This document shows, one piece after another, positions 1 through 7,164 of a stretch of 18,376 bases of DNA (position 1 is the first letter of the stretch; every line of letters starts with the position of its first letter). The notes beneath the pieces are model-generated. The model was not told the origin of the DNA. It searched no databases and saw only the letters and a list, made by a program, of their open reading frames with translations. The translations under genes were made by a program, and so were the position numbers. Origin of the DNA: Aliikangiella sp964411875 (GTDB lineage: Bacteria > Pseudomonadota > Gammaproteobacteria > Enterobacterales > Kangiellaceae); the NCBI GenBank assembly GCA_964411875.1, contig CAYPMT010000039.1, positions 1 to 18,376 on the forward strand, read 5' to 3'.

Positions 1-81
1 CAGATTATTTTAAGGTAAAGTTATTTCGCCAGTTTGGCATAGGATATAAAAATAGAAAACAAACTATAAAGGAGCAATAAA

Positions 82-387
82 ATGAAAAAAACTATTCTTT
101 TAATCACATTACTTTTTACCAGCTTTTCATTATCACAAGTGACATTAGCGCAAGCGTTTGACAAAACTACGTTGGTTGCTAGTCAAAAAGTTGAAAAAGT
201 TAATTTGAATACGGCGAGTGCAGAGCAGCTCTCAGATGTATTACATGGAGTTGGTATTAAAAAAGCTCAATTAATCGTGGAGTACCGAAATAAGCATGGT
301 AAATTTAAAAGTATTAATGAGTTAAATCAAGTTAAAGGAATCGGGGAGGCGACCATTAAAAAGAATAAAAATAAGATTAGTATTTAA
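82..387 (+). CDS. Secreted ComEA-like helix-hairpin-helix DNA-binding protein
   Basis: A 101-residue protein with an N-terminal Sec signal peptide (MKK, hydrophobic core at residues 4-20, likely cleavage after AQA near residue 25). One ComEA-type module follows at residues 40-99. It opens with VNLNTASAEQL and carries two helix-hairpin-helix turns, HGVGIKKA (about 55-62) and VKGIGEAT (about 84-91). These hairpins bind DNA backbone without sequence specificity. Short secreted ComEA homologues of this size are common in gammaproteobacteria and are thought to bind incoming DNA in the periplasm during natural transformation. That role is inferred from the family, since no other competence gene is in the window. 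The start is supported by AGGAG at 70-74, seven bases before the ATG. It is followed by a strong terminator, so it is probably transcribed alone or as the last gene of an operon beginning to the left. Confidence 0.9.
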   Translation: MKKTILLITLLFTSFSLSQVTLAQAFDKTTLVASQKVEKVNLNTASAEQLSDVLHGVGIKKAQLIVEYRNKHGKFKSINELNQVKGIGEATIKKNKNKISI

Positions 388-412
388 TCATCCTTAATGA
401 GTTAGATGTTTA

Positions 413-446
413 GGATTGAGAGTTTTGGCTCTCAATCCTTATTAGT
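413..446 (+). terminator. Rho-independent terminator of the ComEA-like gene
   Basis: A perfect 10-bp stem, GGATTGAGAG (413-422) with CTCTCAATCC (429-438), around a 6-base loop, then a T-rich tail (TTATTAGTTTTTT). It lies 25 bases after the ComEA-like stop codon. Its right arm overlaps the last codons and stop of the convergent rhombosortase gene. There is no T-run on the minus strand, so it acts mainly on plus-strand transcripts. Confidence 0.85.
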
Positions 447-1040
447 TTTTTGATTAAAAGAAATTAAAACCTTCAGATACTTTATAAAACAATAAAGCAC
501 TGATGAAATTGCGCCATACAAATGAGACTCTTCTAAAATTCTTGCTTGAATAAATTTTTCAGTTGCTTGATTAACTTGCCAGTTGAGTTCGACAAATAAC
601 TTAACACTGATAATAATAATCACTAATGAATTAGAAACTAGAGATTTTTGGAAGCTGAGTAGGGCGCAGCCCAACAAATAACCATGTAACGCGCCGGACA
701 AACCAACATAAGAAGCATTATTAAGCCATAAATGAATCAGTAAAACATTGAGGCAAATACAAAAAAGCATTAATCTGCTTCTTTGCCACTGAGATAAAAA
801 TGGTTGATATAAATAATCAATCAGAATTAACCCTATTATATTCAATAGCCAATGATTCCAGCCGGTATGACAAAAATTAGCGCTAATGATTCGCCACCAT
901 TCACCTGCATCAATGGCTGAGCGTTGATAGCGCAGTAAATCAGTAGACTCTGGTGAAAACAACATCACTAGCCCAGTGACTAGGGCTAGGCTAGCAACTA
1001 ATATAAAGGGTTTTAGTTTAAAGTATGTTTTTAAGTTCAA
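432..1040 (-). CDS. rrtA: Rhombosortase (rhomboid-family intramembrane serine protease)
   Basis: A 202-residue polytopic membrane protein with the hallmarks of rhombosortases, the rhomboid subfamily that processes proteins carrying a C-terminal GlyGly-CTERM anchor. Visible are GEWWRIISANFCHTGWNHW (about 46-64), giving the conserved His58, Asn62 and His63; the nucleophile motif GLSGALHG with Ser115; and ESHLYGA with catalytic His173. About six hydrophobic segments surround these. The length matches the subfamily (about 190-200 residues), shorter than GlpG, and there is no GlpG cytoplasmic domain. The only start that includes the first membrane helix is TTG at 1040-1038; a stop lies five codons upstream and there is no clear Shine-Dalgarno, so expression may be low. 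A TATAAT box on the minus strand at 1125-1120 could be its promoter, but its -35 region would fall in the tRNA terminator. None of the complete proteins here carries a GlyGly-CTERM tail, so its substrates are elsewhere. Confidence 0.82.
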   Translation of the reverse strand: MNLKTYFKLKPFILVASLALVTGLVMLFSPESTDLLRYQRSAIDAGEWWRIISANFCHTGWNHWLLNIIGLILIDYLYQPFLSQWQRSRLMLFCICLNVLLIHLWLNNASYVGLSGALHGYLLGCALLSFQKSLVSNSLVIIIISVKLFVELNWQVNQATEKFIQARILEESHLYGAISSVLYCFIKYLKVLISFNQKTNKD

Positions 1041-1134
1041 TTTAAAAGTGTTCTAATGAGTGAATAAAGTATTTACTCAGCTTTTATGTCCATATTTAAA
1101 GGAATAGGGTGAAATACAGATTATAAACAAGCCA

Positions 1135-1163
1135 TAAAAAAACCGCTACTTGAGCGGTTTTTC
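1135..1163 (-). terminator. Terminator of tRNA-Asn, AT-flanked on both sides
   Basis: A 7-bp stem AACCGCT (1141-1147) with AGCGGTT (1153-1159) around a 5-base loop. It is flanked by A-runs on the left and T-runs on the right, so it ends in a U-run on either strand. It lies just downstream of tRNA-Asn on the minus strand and would end that transcript before the rhombosortase gene. Confidence 0.85.
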
Positions 1164-1175
1164 GTTATTTCTATT

Positions 1176-1252
1176 TGGCTCCCCCTCCCCGACTCGAACG
1201 GGGGACCTGCGGATTAACAGTCCGTCGCTCTAACCAACTGAGCTAAGGGGGA
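1176..1252 (-). tRNA. tRNA-Asn(GTT)
   Basis: The minus strand folds into a standard 77-base tRNA with encoded CCA. The acceptor stem is TCCCCCT/AGGGGGA (1252-1246 with 1186-1180), the discriminator base is G (1179) and CCA is at 1178-1176. The D arm is GCTC/GAGC. The anticodon loop CTGTTAA gives anticodon GTT. The T arm contains GTTCGAGTC closed by CCCC/GGGG. The outermost anticodon-stem pair is A-C rather than Watson-Crick, as in other tRNA-Asn genes I recall. It has its own promoter and terminator. Confidence 0.97.
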
Positions 1253-1277
1253 ATCATCTCTCTAAAAGAGACGCGCA

Positions 1278-1306
1278 ATAATAAAGAAGAAAGCGTTATT
1301 GGTCAA
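1278..1306 (-). promoter_or_regulatory. Sigma-70 promoter of tRNA-Asn
   Basis: Read on the minus strand, TTGACC (1306-1301) and TATTAT (1283-1278) are separated by exactly 17 bases, each matching consensus at 5 of 6. Downstream of the -10 lies a GC-rich discriminator (GCGCG), typical of stringently controlled stable-RNA promoters. Transcription would start near 1271, leaving a leader of about 19 bases that can form a small TCTCT/AGAGA hairpin before the mature 5' end at 1252. Confidence 0.85.
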
Positions 1307-1502
1307 CTATCTGCGGTAAAAAATAGCATATTTATAGTCAAGTTAGAAAACCTTGAATCGATACTGTTTTGGTTGAAAAACAACCGGTTGGCTAAGAGGT
1401 TTGATAAACAGCATTGTTAACTAGTAAGTTGCTGTAATCTTTGCGCTTAATTCGCTATCATAAATCCTTTGTGTCCATTCAATTAGTTTCTTTAGGTTCA
1501 AT

Positions 1503-3509
1503 ATGGCAGACGCCTTTTCAATACAATCCAATTTTAAGCCAGCTGGTGATCAGCCTAACGCAATCAAGCAGCTGGTAGAAGGGCTTGAGGATGGCTTGAG
1601 TCATCAGACGCTATTAGGTGTTACCGGCTCAGGTAAAACCTTTACGATTGCTAATGTTATTCAGACGGTTGCCCGTCCGACCATTGTTATGGCACCTAAT
1701 AAAACTTTGGCGGCACAGCTTTATGGTGAAATGAAGGAGTTTTTTCCTAATAATGCGGTTGAGTATTTTGTTTCTTATTATGATTATTATCAGCCCGAAG
1801 CCTATGTACCAAGCAGTGATACTTTTATTGAGAAAGATGCCTCTATTAACGATCATATCGAGCAAATGCGACTATCAGCAACTCGAGCGTTGCTCGAGCG
1901 CAGAGATAGTATTATCGTTGCTTCCGTATCGGCTATCTATGGTCTGGGTGACCCAAAGCAATTTCATAGTATGGTTATGCACTTGAAACCTGGTGATAGT
2001 ATCAGTCAGCGTGAAGTATTGCGGCGTTTAGCTGAGCTGCAATTTACCCGCAATGATACGGAGTTACAAAGAGCGACCTATCGGGTACGTGGCGATGTTA
2101 TTGATATTTTCCCTGCGGAATCGGCAAGAGATGCCATTAGGCTTGAACTTTTTGATGACGAAGTTGATAACTTAAGCCTTTTTGACCCCCTTACTGGAGA
2201 AACTATTAAACGTTTGTCTCGAGTAACGGTTTACCCTAAGAGCCACTATGTAACAGCTCGCCAAACCTTGTTAGATGCTATTGTTGAAATTAAAGATGAG
2301 TTGAAAATACGCCTTGAACAATTAAAAAGTTTGAACAAGTTAGTTGAGCATCAGCGATTAGAGCAACGGGTTCGTTTTGATATCGAAATGATGCAAGAGC
2401 TAGGCTATTGTTCAGGAATTGAAAATTACTCACGCTTTCTGTCGGGTCATAAAGCGGGTGAACATCCTCCAACTTTATTGGATTATTTGCCTGCTGACTC
2501 ATTATTAGTTATTGATGAGTCACATGTTATGGTGCCACAAATTGGTGCTATGTATAAAGGTGATCGTTCGAGAAAACAAACCTTGGTTGAATATGGTTTC
2601 CGGTTACCTTCTGCTTTAGACAACCGACCATTAAAATTTGAAGAATTTGAGCGCTTGGCACCACAGACGATTTTTGTTTCTGCGACACCAGCGGATTATG
2701 AAAAAGAACACTCAGGTAATATTGTGGAGCAGGTTGTTAGACCGACAGGACTGATTGACCCAGAAATTGAGGTGAGGCCGGTTGCTTCTCAGGTCGATGA
2801 TTTATTGTCCGAAGTTGGTTTACGAGCGAGCAAAAATGAACGCGTATTAGTTACAACCTTGACAAAACGTATGTCGGAAGACTTAACCGAATATTTAATT
2901 GAGCATAATGTTAGGGCGCGTTATTTGCATTCGGGTATTGATACGGTTGAACGAATGGAAATTATTCAAGATTTACGTAAAGGTCTATTTGACGTCTTGA
3001 TCGGTATTAACCTTTTGCGAGAAGGTCTTGATATACCAGAGGTTTCTTTAGTCGCCATACTTGATGCCGATAAAGAAGGCTTTTTGCGTTCAGAGCGCTC
3101 ATTGATTCAAACTATTGGTCGAGCTGCTCGTAACCTTCATGGTAAGGCAATTTTATATGCAGATAACATAACGGGTTCAATGAAAAAGGCGATTGGTGAA
3201 ACTAATCGCCGTCGAGAAATACAAAATAACTTTAACTTGAAACATGGTATTAAGCCACAGAGTGTCATCAAAAAAATTAGTGATGTAATGCAAGCTGGCG
3301 AGAGTCGAGAAAAGTCGTCAAAATCATCTCGCTTTAATGTGGCAGAGGCAAAAACAAAATATAGTCAAGCAGAGAGTTCTGAGGCAATGAGTAAAAGCCT
3401 TATAAAGCTTGAAAAGTTAATGTTAGAAGCCGCTAAGAACCTTGAGTTTGAGGAGGCGGCTAATTACCGAGATGAAATAGAAGTGCTGAAAGAACAGCTA
3501 TTTCGTTAA
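1503..3509 (+). CDS. uvrB: UvrB, excinuclease ABC subunit B
   Basis: A 668-residue protein, full length for UvrB, the DNA-damage verification helicase of nucleotide excision repair. It is loaded by UvrA and then recruits UvrC. Visible parts include Walker A GVTGSGKT (39-46); the beta-hairpin YYDYYQPEAY (92-101) that inserts between the DNA strands; the DEAD-type Walker B DESH at Asp338, the same number as I recall for E. coli; helicase motif VI QTIGRAAR (536-543); and a C-terminal UVR motif (about 632-667) that docks UvrC. Every key residue looks intact. The ATG has only a weak AGG (1494-1496) upstream. E. coli uvrB is LexA-regulated, but I could not find a convincing CTGT-N8-ACAG box in the 250 bases upstream. 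TATCAT at 1456-1461 is a possible -10 without a good -35. Confidence 0.98.
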   Translation: MADAFSIQSNFKPAGDQPNAIKQLVEGLEDGLSHQTLLGVTGSGKTFTIANVIQTVARPTIVMAPNKTLAAQLYGEMKEFFPNNAVEYFVSYYDYYQPEAYVPSSDTFIEKDASINDHIEQMRLSATRALLERRDSIIVASVSAIYGLGDPKQFHSMVMHLKPGDSISQREVLRRLAELQFTRNDTELQRATYRVRGDVIDIFPAESARDAIRLELFDDEVDNLSLFDPLTGETIKRLSRVTVYPKSHYVTARQTLLDAIVEIKDELKIRLEQLKSLNKLVEHQRLEQRVRFDIEMMQELGYCSGIENYSRFLSGHKAGEHPPTLLDYLPADSLLVIDESHVMVPQIGAMYKGDRSRKQTLVEYGFRLPSALDNRPLKFEEFERLAPQTIFVSATPADYEKEHSGNIVEQVVRPTGLIDPEIEVRPVASQVDDLLSEVGLRASKNERVLVTTLTKRMSEDLTEYLIEHNVRARYLHSGIDTVERMEIIQDLRKGLFDVLIGINLLREGLDIPEVSLVAILDADKEGFLRSERSLIQTIGRAARNLHGKAILYADNITGSMKKAIGETNRRREIQNNFNLKHGIKPQSVIKKISDVMQAGESREKSSKSSRFNVAEAKTKYSQAESSEAMSKSLIKLEKLMLEAAKNLEFEEAANYRDEIEVLKEQLFR

Positions 3510-3528
3510 GTTTAACAAGCTACTATGT

Positions 3529-3547
3529 AAAACAAGCCGGTTTTTTT
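3529..3547 (+). terminator. Possible weak terminator after uvrB
   Basis: AAAAC (3529-3533) can pair with GTTTT (3540-3544) around a 6-base loop, followed by a run of seven T (3541-3547). The stem is short and has one G-C pair, so this is a weak candidate. It is the only terminator-like element between uvrB and the next gene. Confidence 0.3.
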
Positions 3548-3650
3548 GATACAACACATTAACTTAAATGGCTTATCTATTGTTTTATAAGCGGATTTAA
3601 TGCAATATACAGACCTGACGTAAACATTATGATTTTAGCCAACCACGCCT

Positions 3651-3656
3651 TATAAT
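3651..3656 (+). promoter_or_regulatory. Consensus -10 box directly before the cyclase ATG
   Basis: A perfect TATAAT lies only 9 bases upstream of the ATG at 3666. Initiation 6-8 bases downstream of this box would fall at about 3662-3664, giving a leader of two to four bases. No Shine-Dalgarno is present in the bases before the ATG. The -35 is poor (TTATGA at 3627-3632 is a possible match at 18-base spacing). Confidence 0.5.
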
Positions 3657-3665
3657 ATAGTTGTT

Positions 3666-5378
3666 ATGAACAAACCTTTCACAGCACCTGATTTTTTTGT
3701 GAAGCCAGAGAACTGGAAGCGATGGCGTGATACCTACGGCTATAGTGATGTTCTTATAGAAGATATTGAGTTTCAAAATATTGACTTTTCAGATTTAGAT
3801 TTTTCAAATGTTAAATTTATCAATTGTCATTTTGAGAATGCTATTTTCAAATCAGCAAATTTAATTTCGACAGATTTAACCGGCTCAAGCTTTACAGGTT
3901 GTGACTTTTTTCAGGCCAAATTAATTGCAAGTAATTTGTCTAGAGCCAAGTTTACTGCTTGTGTTTTTAAGCAAGCTAACTTGTTAACAGCTGTTTTAGA
4001 TAAAACCATATTTATTAATTGCGACTTGACTGATTTAGATTTGCAAACATTTAACTTGTCAGAAATTTGCTTTGACTTCTGTGATTTGTCTAAACAAAAT
4101 TTAGCTGGTAAAGATCTTACTAGAGCAAGTCTGAAAAAAGCCAATCTAAAAGGTGCAGATTTAACTAATACTATTTTTAACCATGCAAATTTAGCCGGCA
4201 TTAATTTAGAAAGAGTGAAGCTTAATAAAACCTATTTTAAATTTTCTAATTTATCTAATGTTGACCTATCCGGTTTTGACTTGTTTGGCATAAACTTTTT
4301 TGCGGCCAATTTAGAAAATGTTGACTTTCGTAACGCAGATTTAACCAGAAGCTGTTTAGGGCAGACAAATTTAAGTGGCATTAAACTTTTCAATACAAAA
4401 ATTGAAGAGTGGGATATTCGTCATGCTAAATGTTCACATGCTTATTGGGATGATAGAGGCATTGTAAAAACTGAGTATAAAGAAAAGCAATTTGAACGAG
4501 TATATTCTAAATCGTTAATTATTGAGTTGAAATATGACTACCGATTAACATCGAATGAAATAGCAACCTTGCCAATTTTAATTGAGCATCTACAGGCTGC
4601 TTATTGGGGGATTACAATTCGTTTAGATTCTATCAAAAATATTTCGGGTATTGCTTTAGTCAAGTTAATTGTTGAAGAAACTGATAAATATGAATTAGAT
4701 GAATTAGAAGACCTCTTGAATAAAGAAGTACAAAGAATACAAAAAGCTCAATTAGCATTACGTACAGAACATAAAATCCAAGCTCAGTTAAAAGAAGCCA
4801 TAGCAAGTTTTAAAGAAAAATTTTGGCCACGTTTGTTAGAGCTGGCAATTGAGCAGGAGTTAAAAGAAGAAAAACGTTTTTGTGTATTGTTTATTGACTT
4901 ACATGATTTTTCCCGCTGGAACAAAGAAAGTGTCTCTGAAAAGCTTTCCTTATTTAGAGGGTTGCTAAAGCCTGTGCTTGAACGTTGGAAAGCGGGTTAT
5001 CCTAATATGGAAGGCGATTCTTTAAGAGCCACTTTTTTAACCGCCAAGTCGGCTGTTGAGTGTGCATTTATGATCAGAGAAGTGCTTATTGCTGCTGATT
5101 TTAAGTTGCGTATAGGAATCGATTTTGGTCATATATCTGTCGTGCATAATGAGGTGACTGAACGTTCCGATTTAGAGGGTGCAGCTGTTAATATGGCGGC
5201 TCGTTTAGAATCGATAGCTGATGTAGGCCAAATTGTTGTTTCTGAGAAAGTTAAACGTTATACAGAAAAAGAAACTCAATCGTTCATTTTTCAGCCAAAA
5301 TCTTGTCAGTTGAAAAAAAGTATTGGCAATAAGCAAGCTGGTGATTGGATTAATATTTATTTGCTAGGTAAAAAATAG
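3666..5378 (+). CDS. Pentapeptide-repeat protein fused to a class III nucleotidyl cyclase
   Basis: A 570-residue protein without signal peptide or membrane helix, so probably cytoplasmic. Residues 31-251 form an unbroken pentapeptide-repeat array, predicted as a right-handed quadrilateral beta-helix. Residues about 278-340 form an unrecognised alpha/beta segment, and 341-405 are charged and helical, probably a coiled-coil linker. Residues about 403-570 are a class III cyclase catalytic domain. It has FIDLHDF with metal ligand Asp411, EGDSLRATF with the second metal ligand Asp451, RIGIDFGHISV as core strand, and GAAVNMAARLE with Asn509 and transition-state Arg513. The catalytic set is therefore present. 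The usual purine-selecting Lys three residues before the GD is Asn447, and the selecting Asp (perhaps Asp502) sits two residues closer to Asn509 than usual, so ATP, GTP or another nucleotide cannot be decided. The product would be a cyclic mononucleotide made as a dimer. No receptor or effector gene is adjacent. Confidence 0.88.
   Translation: MNKPFTAPDFFVKPENWKRWRDTYGYSDVLIEDIEFQNIDFSDLDFSNVKFINCHFENAIFKSANLISTDLTGSSFTGCDFFQAKLIASNLSRAKFTACVFKQANLLTAVLDKTIFINCDLTDLDLQTFNLSEICFDFCDLSKQNLAGKDLTRASLKKANLKGADLTNTIFNHANLAGINLERVKLNKTYFKFSNLSNVDLSGFDLFGINFFAANLENVDFRNADLTRSCLGQTNLSGIKLFNTKIEEWDIRHAKCSHAYWDDRGIVKTEYKEKQFERVYSKSLIIELKYDYRLTSNEIATLPILIEHLQAAYWGITIRLDSIKNISGIALVKLIVEETDKYELDELEDLLNKEVQRIQKAQLALRTEHKIQAQLKEAIASFKEKFWPRLLELAIEQELKEEKRFCVLFIDLHDFSRWNKESVSEKLSLFRGLLKPVLERWKAGYPNMEGDSLRATFLTAKSAVECAFMIREVLIAADFKLRIGIDFGHISVVHNEVTERSDLEGAAVNMAARLESIADVGQIVVSEKVKRYTEKETQSFIFQPKSCQLKKSIGNKQAGDWINIYLLGKK
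3756..4418 (+). repeat. Array of about 45 in-register pentapeptide repeats
   Basis: Within the cyclase protein, a Phe, Leu or Ile occupies every fifth position without a break from Ile31 to Ile251 (31, 36, 41 ... 246, 251), with Asn, Asp or small residues commonly just before it, as in ANLKGADLTN. This is the A(N/D)LXX pattern of pentapeptide-repeat proteins. Four repeats make one square coil, so the stretch would give about eleven coils of continuous beta-helix. Confidence 0.92.
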
Positions 5379-5491
5379 TTGACTGGTTAACAAAAGTTAT
5401 AAATTTTTGTGACTAAAAAGTGCTTTTGTGTGTCTAAAATCTCAAAATTTAATATTAACTAGTAATTAGATTTTTTATCCGTTAGCATCGT

Positions 5492-5528
5492 TGCTAGAAT
5501 AATAATAGAGTTATTTATTTTTCTAGCA
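5492..5528 (+). promoter_or_regulatory. Inverted repeat and candidate -10 upstream of the DUF481 gene
   Basis: TGCTAGAA (5492-5499) is a perfect inverted repeat of TTCTAGCA (5521-5528), with an AT-rich 21-base centre. A candidate -10, TAGAAT (5495-5500, 5 of 6), overlaps the left arm, but the -35 region (TTTTTA, 5472-5477) is weak. The element could be an operator. If transcription starts further upstream, it could instead be a 5' untranslated hairpin. It lies 48 bases before the ATG at 5576. Confidence 0.35.
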
Positions 5529-5575
5529 GTTATTTTTTTAATAAGTTGAAATTACTTTTTTAGGAGTATTTTAAA

Positions 5576-6388
5576 ATGAATATCGTGAAACAATTGAAGC
5601 CTATTCTACTGGTTTCATCATTAGTCGTTTCTCCCTTTAGTTTAGCTAATCAATTCTTTCTTGGTGCTCCTGAAACCGCTGAAGGCTTAGGTGATGTTGA
5701 AGCTAAGTGGAATGCTAGTGTTGAGTTTGGCTATGTGGCCGTATCAGGTAATAATGATACCACCTCAACTAATGGCCGATTAAACCTTGGTTATGAAGTT
5801 GAAAAGTGGCGACATCAAGGTTTCTTAGCCGTTCAAGCTAATGAAACAGATAGTGAAGACACTGAAAACTACGCAGCTGAAGTCAAGTCTGATTATAAAA
5901 TTAATGATAGAGCTTATGGTTTCGGTTTACTTGGTTACGATAAAATTGATAACTCTGGTTTTGATTATCAAGCTTCTGCTGTTGTTGGTGTTGGTTATAG
6001 TTTCATTAAAGACGATGTTCACACGCTTGACGGTGAGATAGGTTTCGGTACTCGTAAAAGCAGGATTTCAGCTATTTCCGAAGTTTTAGATGAGAACGAT
6101 AATGTCGTTATAGACGAGATTCCTGCATCAACTGAATCAGAAGGGATTACTCGTATTGCTGGTGCTTATAAGCGTGTTATTAGCGAAACCTCAAATTTTG
6201 AGCAATTATTAAGTAGTGAGATTGGTGACGATAATACGATTACTACTTCATTAACGAGTTTGACGGCTAATATCGTTGAAAATTTGTCGATGAAGGTTTC
6301 TTATGAAATCAGAAAACAATCTGATGCGCCAGAAGGTTTTGAAGATAAAGATACGATTACTTCGTTTACAGCGGTTTATACTTTTTAA
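5576..6388 (+). CDS. DUF481 (YdiY-like) outer-membrane beta-barrel protein
   Basis: A 270-residue protein with a signal peptide (residues 1-24, cleavage after SLA before NQFFLG). It then shows alternating amphipathic strands rich in Gly, Tyr and Asn, and it ends in a C-terminal aromatic strand (SFTAVYTF), the BAM recognition signal of outer-membrane barrels. The opening WNASVEFGYVAVSGNNDTTS, with a repeating G-Y-x-x-x-K-W pattern, is characteristic of DUF481 proteins such as E. coli YdiY. The acidic stretch around residues 165-182 (EVLDENDNVVIDEI) is probably a surface loop. The family's function is not established. TAGGAG at 5561-5566, nine bases before the ATG, is a good ribosome binding site. 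The gene has its own upstream region and shares a terminator with the convergent gloC, so it looks monocistronic and unrelated to the cyclase gene upstream. Confidence 0.85.
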   Translation: MNIVKQLKPILLVSSLVVSPFSLANQFFLGAPETAEGLGDVEAKWNASVEFGYVAVSGNNDTTSTNGRLNLGYEVEKWRHQGFLAVQANETDSEDTENYAAEVKSDYKINDRAYGFGLLGYDKIDNSGFDYQASAVVGVGYSFIKDDVHTLDGEIGFGTRKSRISAISEVLDENDNVVIDEIPASTESEGITRIAGAYKRVISETSNFEQLLSSEIGDDNTITTSLTSLTANIVENLSMKVSYEIRKQSDAPEGFEDKDTITSFTAVYTF

Positions 6389-6416
6389 TTTCAAAAAAGT
6401 ATAAAGTATCAAAAGA

Positions 6417-6444
6417 AAAAGGCATGCTTGGCATGCCTTTTTTT
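6417..6444. terminator. Bidirectional terminator between the DUF481 gene and gloC
   Basis: GGCATGC (6421-6427) pairs perfectly with GCATGCC (6431-6437) across a TTG loop. The stem is extended by A-runs on the left and T-runs on the right, so both strands end in a hairpin plus U-run. It serves two convergent genes. Confidence 0.93.
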
Positions 6445-6463
6445 ATCGGGTTTGTAAAAGTCA

Positions 6464-7114
6464 TTATTTTAAAACAGAATCAGCAACGAAAGGGTTGGTT
6501 TTTCTTTCATCTTCGAAATTTGAAATTTCTCCATGACCTGGCACAAACTGAGTTGTATTACCTAATGGCCAAAGTTTACTGGTAATAGAATTAATCAAGG
6601 TATCAAAATCACCTTTAGGAAAGTCTGTTCTACCAATACTGCCTTTAAATAAGACATCACCAACAAAAGCAAATTGAGAATCTTTATGATAAAAAATAAC
6701 GTGGCCAGGTGTATGCCCAGGACAATGGTAAACTTGCAAGCTTTCATTGCCAATGTTAACTGAATCACCATCTTGTAACCATTGATCTGGCTGACAGACT
6801 TCCACGCCAGGGAATCCGTAGCTTTCAGCTTGTTGTTGCATGCCTTGTAGCCAAAAATCATCATCCTGATGAGGACCAATGATTGGTATGTGGAGTTGTT
6901 TAGCTAATCCATTTGCTCCACCAGCATGATCTAAATGTCCATGAGTGAGAAATATTTGGCAAACCTTAACTTGGTGTTGTTCGACTTTATTGAGAATATT
7001 CTCAAGATCACCTCCGGGGTCAATAATTGCAGCTTGTTGGGTCACATCACACCAAACAAGAGAGCAGTTTTGTTGAAAAGGTGTAACCGGTATCTGTCGG
7101 TGTTGAAGGCTCAT
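6464..7114 (-). CDS. gloC: GloC/YcbL-type hydroxyacylglutathione hydrolase (metallo-beta-lactamase fold)
   Basis: A 216-residue protein, the length of E. coli GloC (YcbL), a type II glyoxalase that hydrolyses S-lactoylglutathione to lactate and glutathione in methylglyoxal detoxification. The dinuclear metal site is complete: THGHLDH (His58, His60, Asp62, His63), His134 in PGHTPGH, Asp153 in VGDVLF and His194 in PGHG. The GRTDFP segment and C-terminal ERKTNPF fit the YcbL branch rather than classical GloB, which has a longer C-terminal substrate domain. It starts 50 bases after the tmcA stop on the same strand and ends just before the shared terminator, so it is probably the last gene of a DUF4124-tmcA-gloC operon. 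No strong Shine-Dalgarno precedes the ATG. Substrate assignment rests on the family. Confidence 0.88.
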   Translation of the reverse strand: MSLQHRQIPVTPFQQNCSLVWCDVTQQAAIIDPGGDLENILNKVEQHQVKVCQIFLTHGHLDHAGGANGLAKQLHIPIIGPHQDDDFWLQGMQQQAESYGFPGVEVCQPDQWLQDGDSVNIGNESLQVYHCPGHTPGHVIFYHKDSQFAFVGDVLFKGSIGRTDFPKGDFDTLINSITSKLWPLGNTTQFVPGHGEISNFEDERKTNPFVADSVLK

Positions 7115-7164
7115 AGAAGTATTAACTCGAGGTTATATTAACTAATTCGATTAAGTGTATGATT

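Noticed and set aside
1364..1379. CTGT followed by A-rich bases upstream of uvrB, considered as a LexA (SOS) box.
   Set aside because: The right half is AAAA instead of ACAG, in both the N8 and N10 settings, and no better match occurs in 1253-1502.
5379..6388. DUF481 gene as an effector partner of the upstream cyclase.
   Set aside because: It encodes an outer-membrane barrel with its own 197-base upstream region and no cyclic-nucleotide-binding or toxic-effector features.
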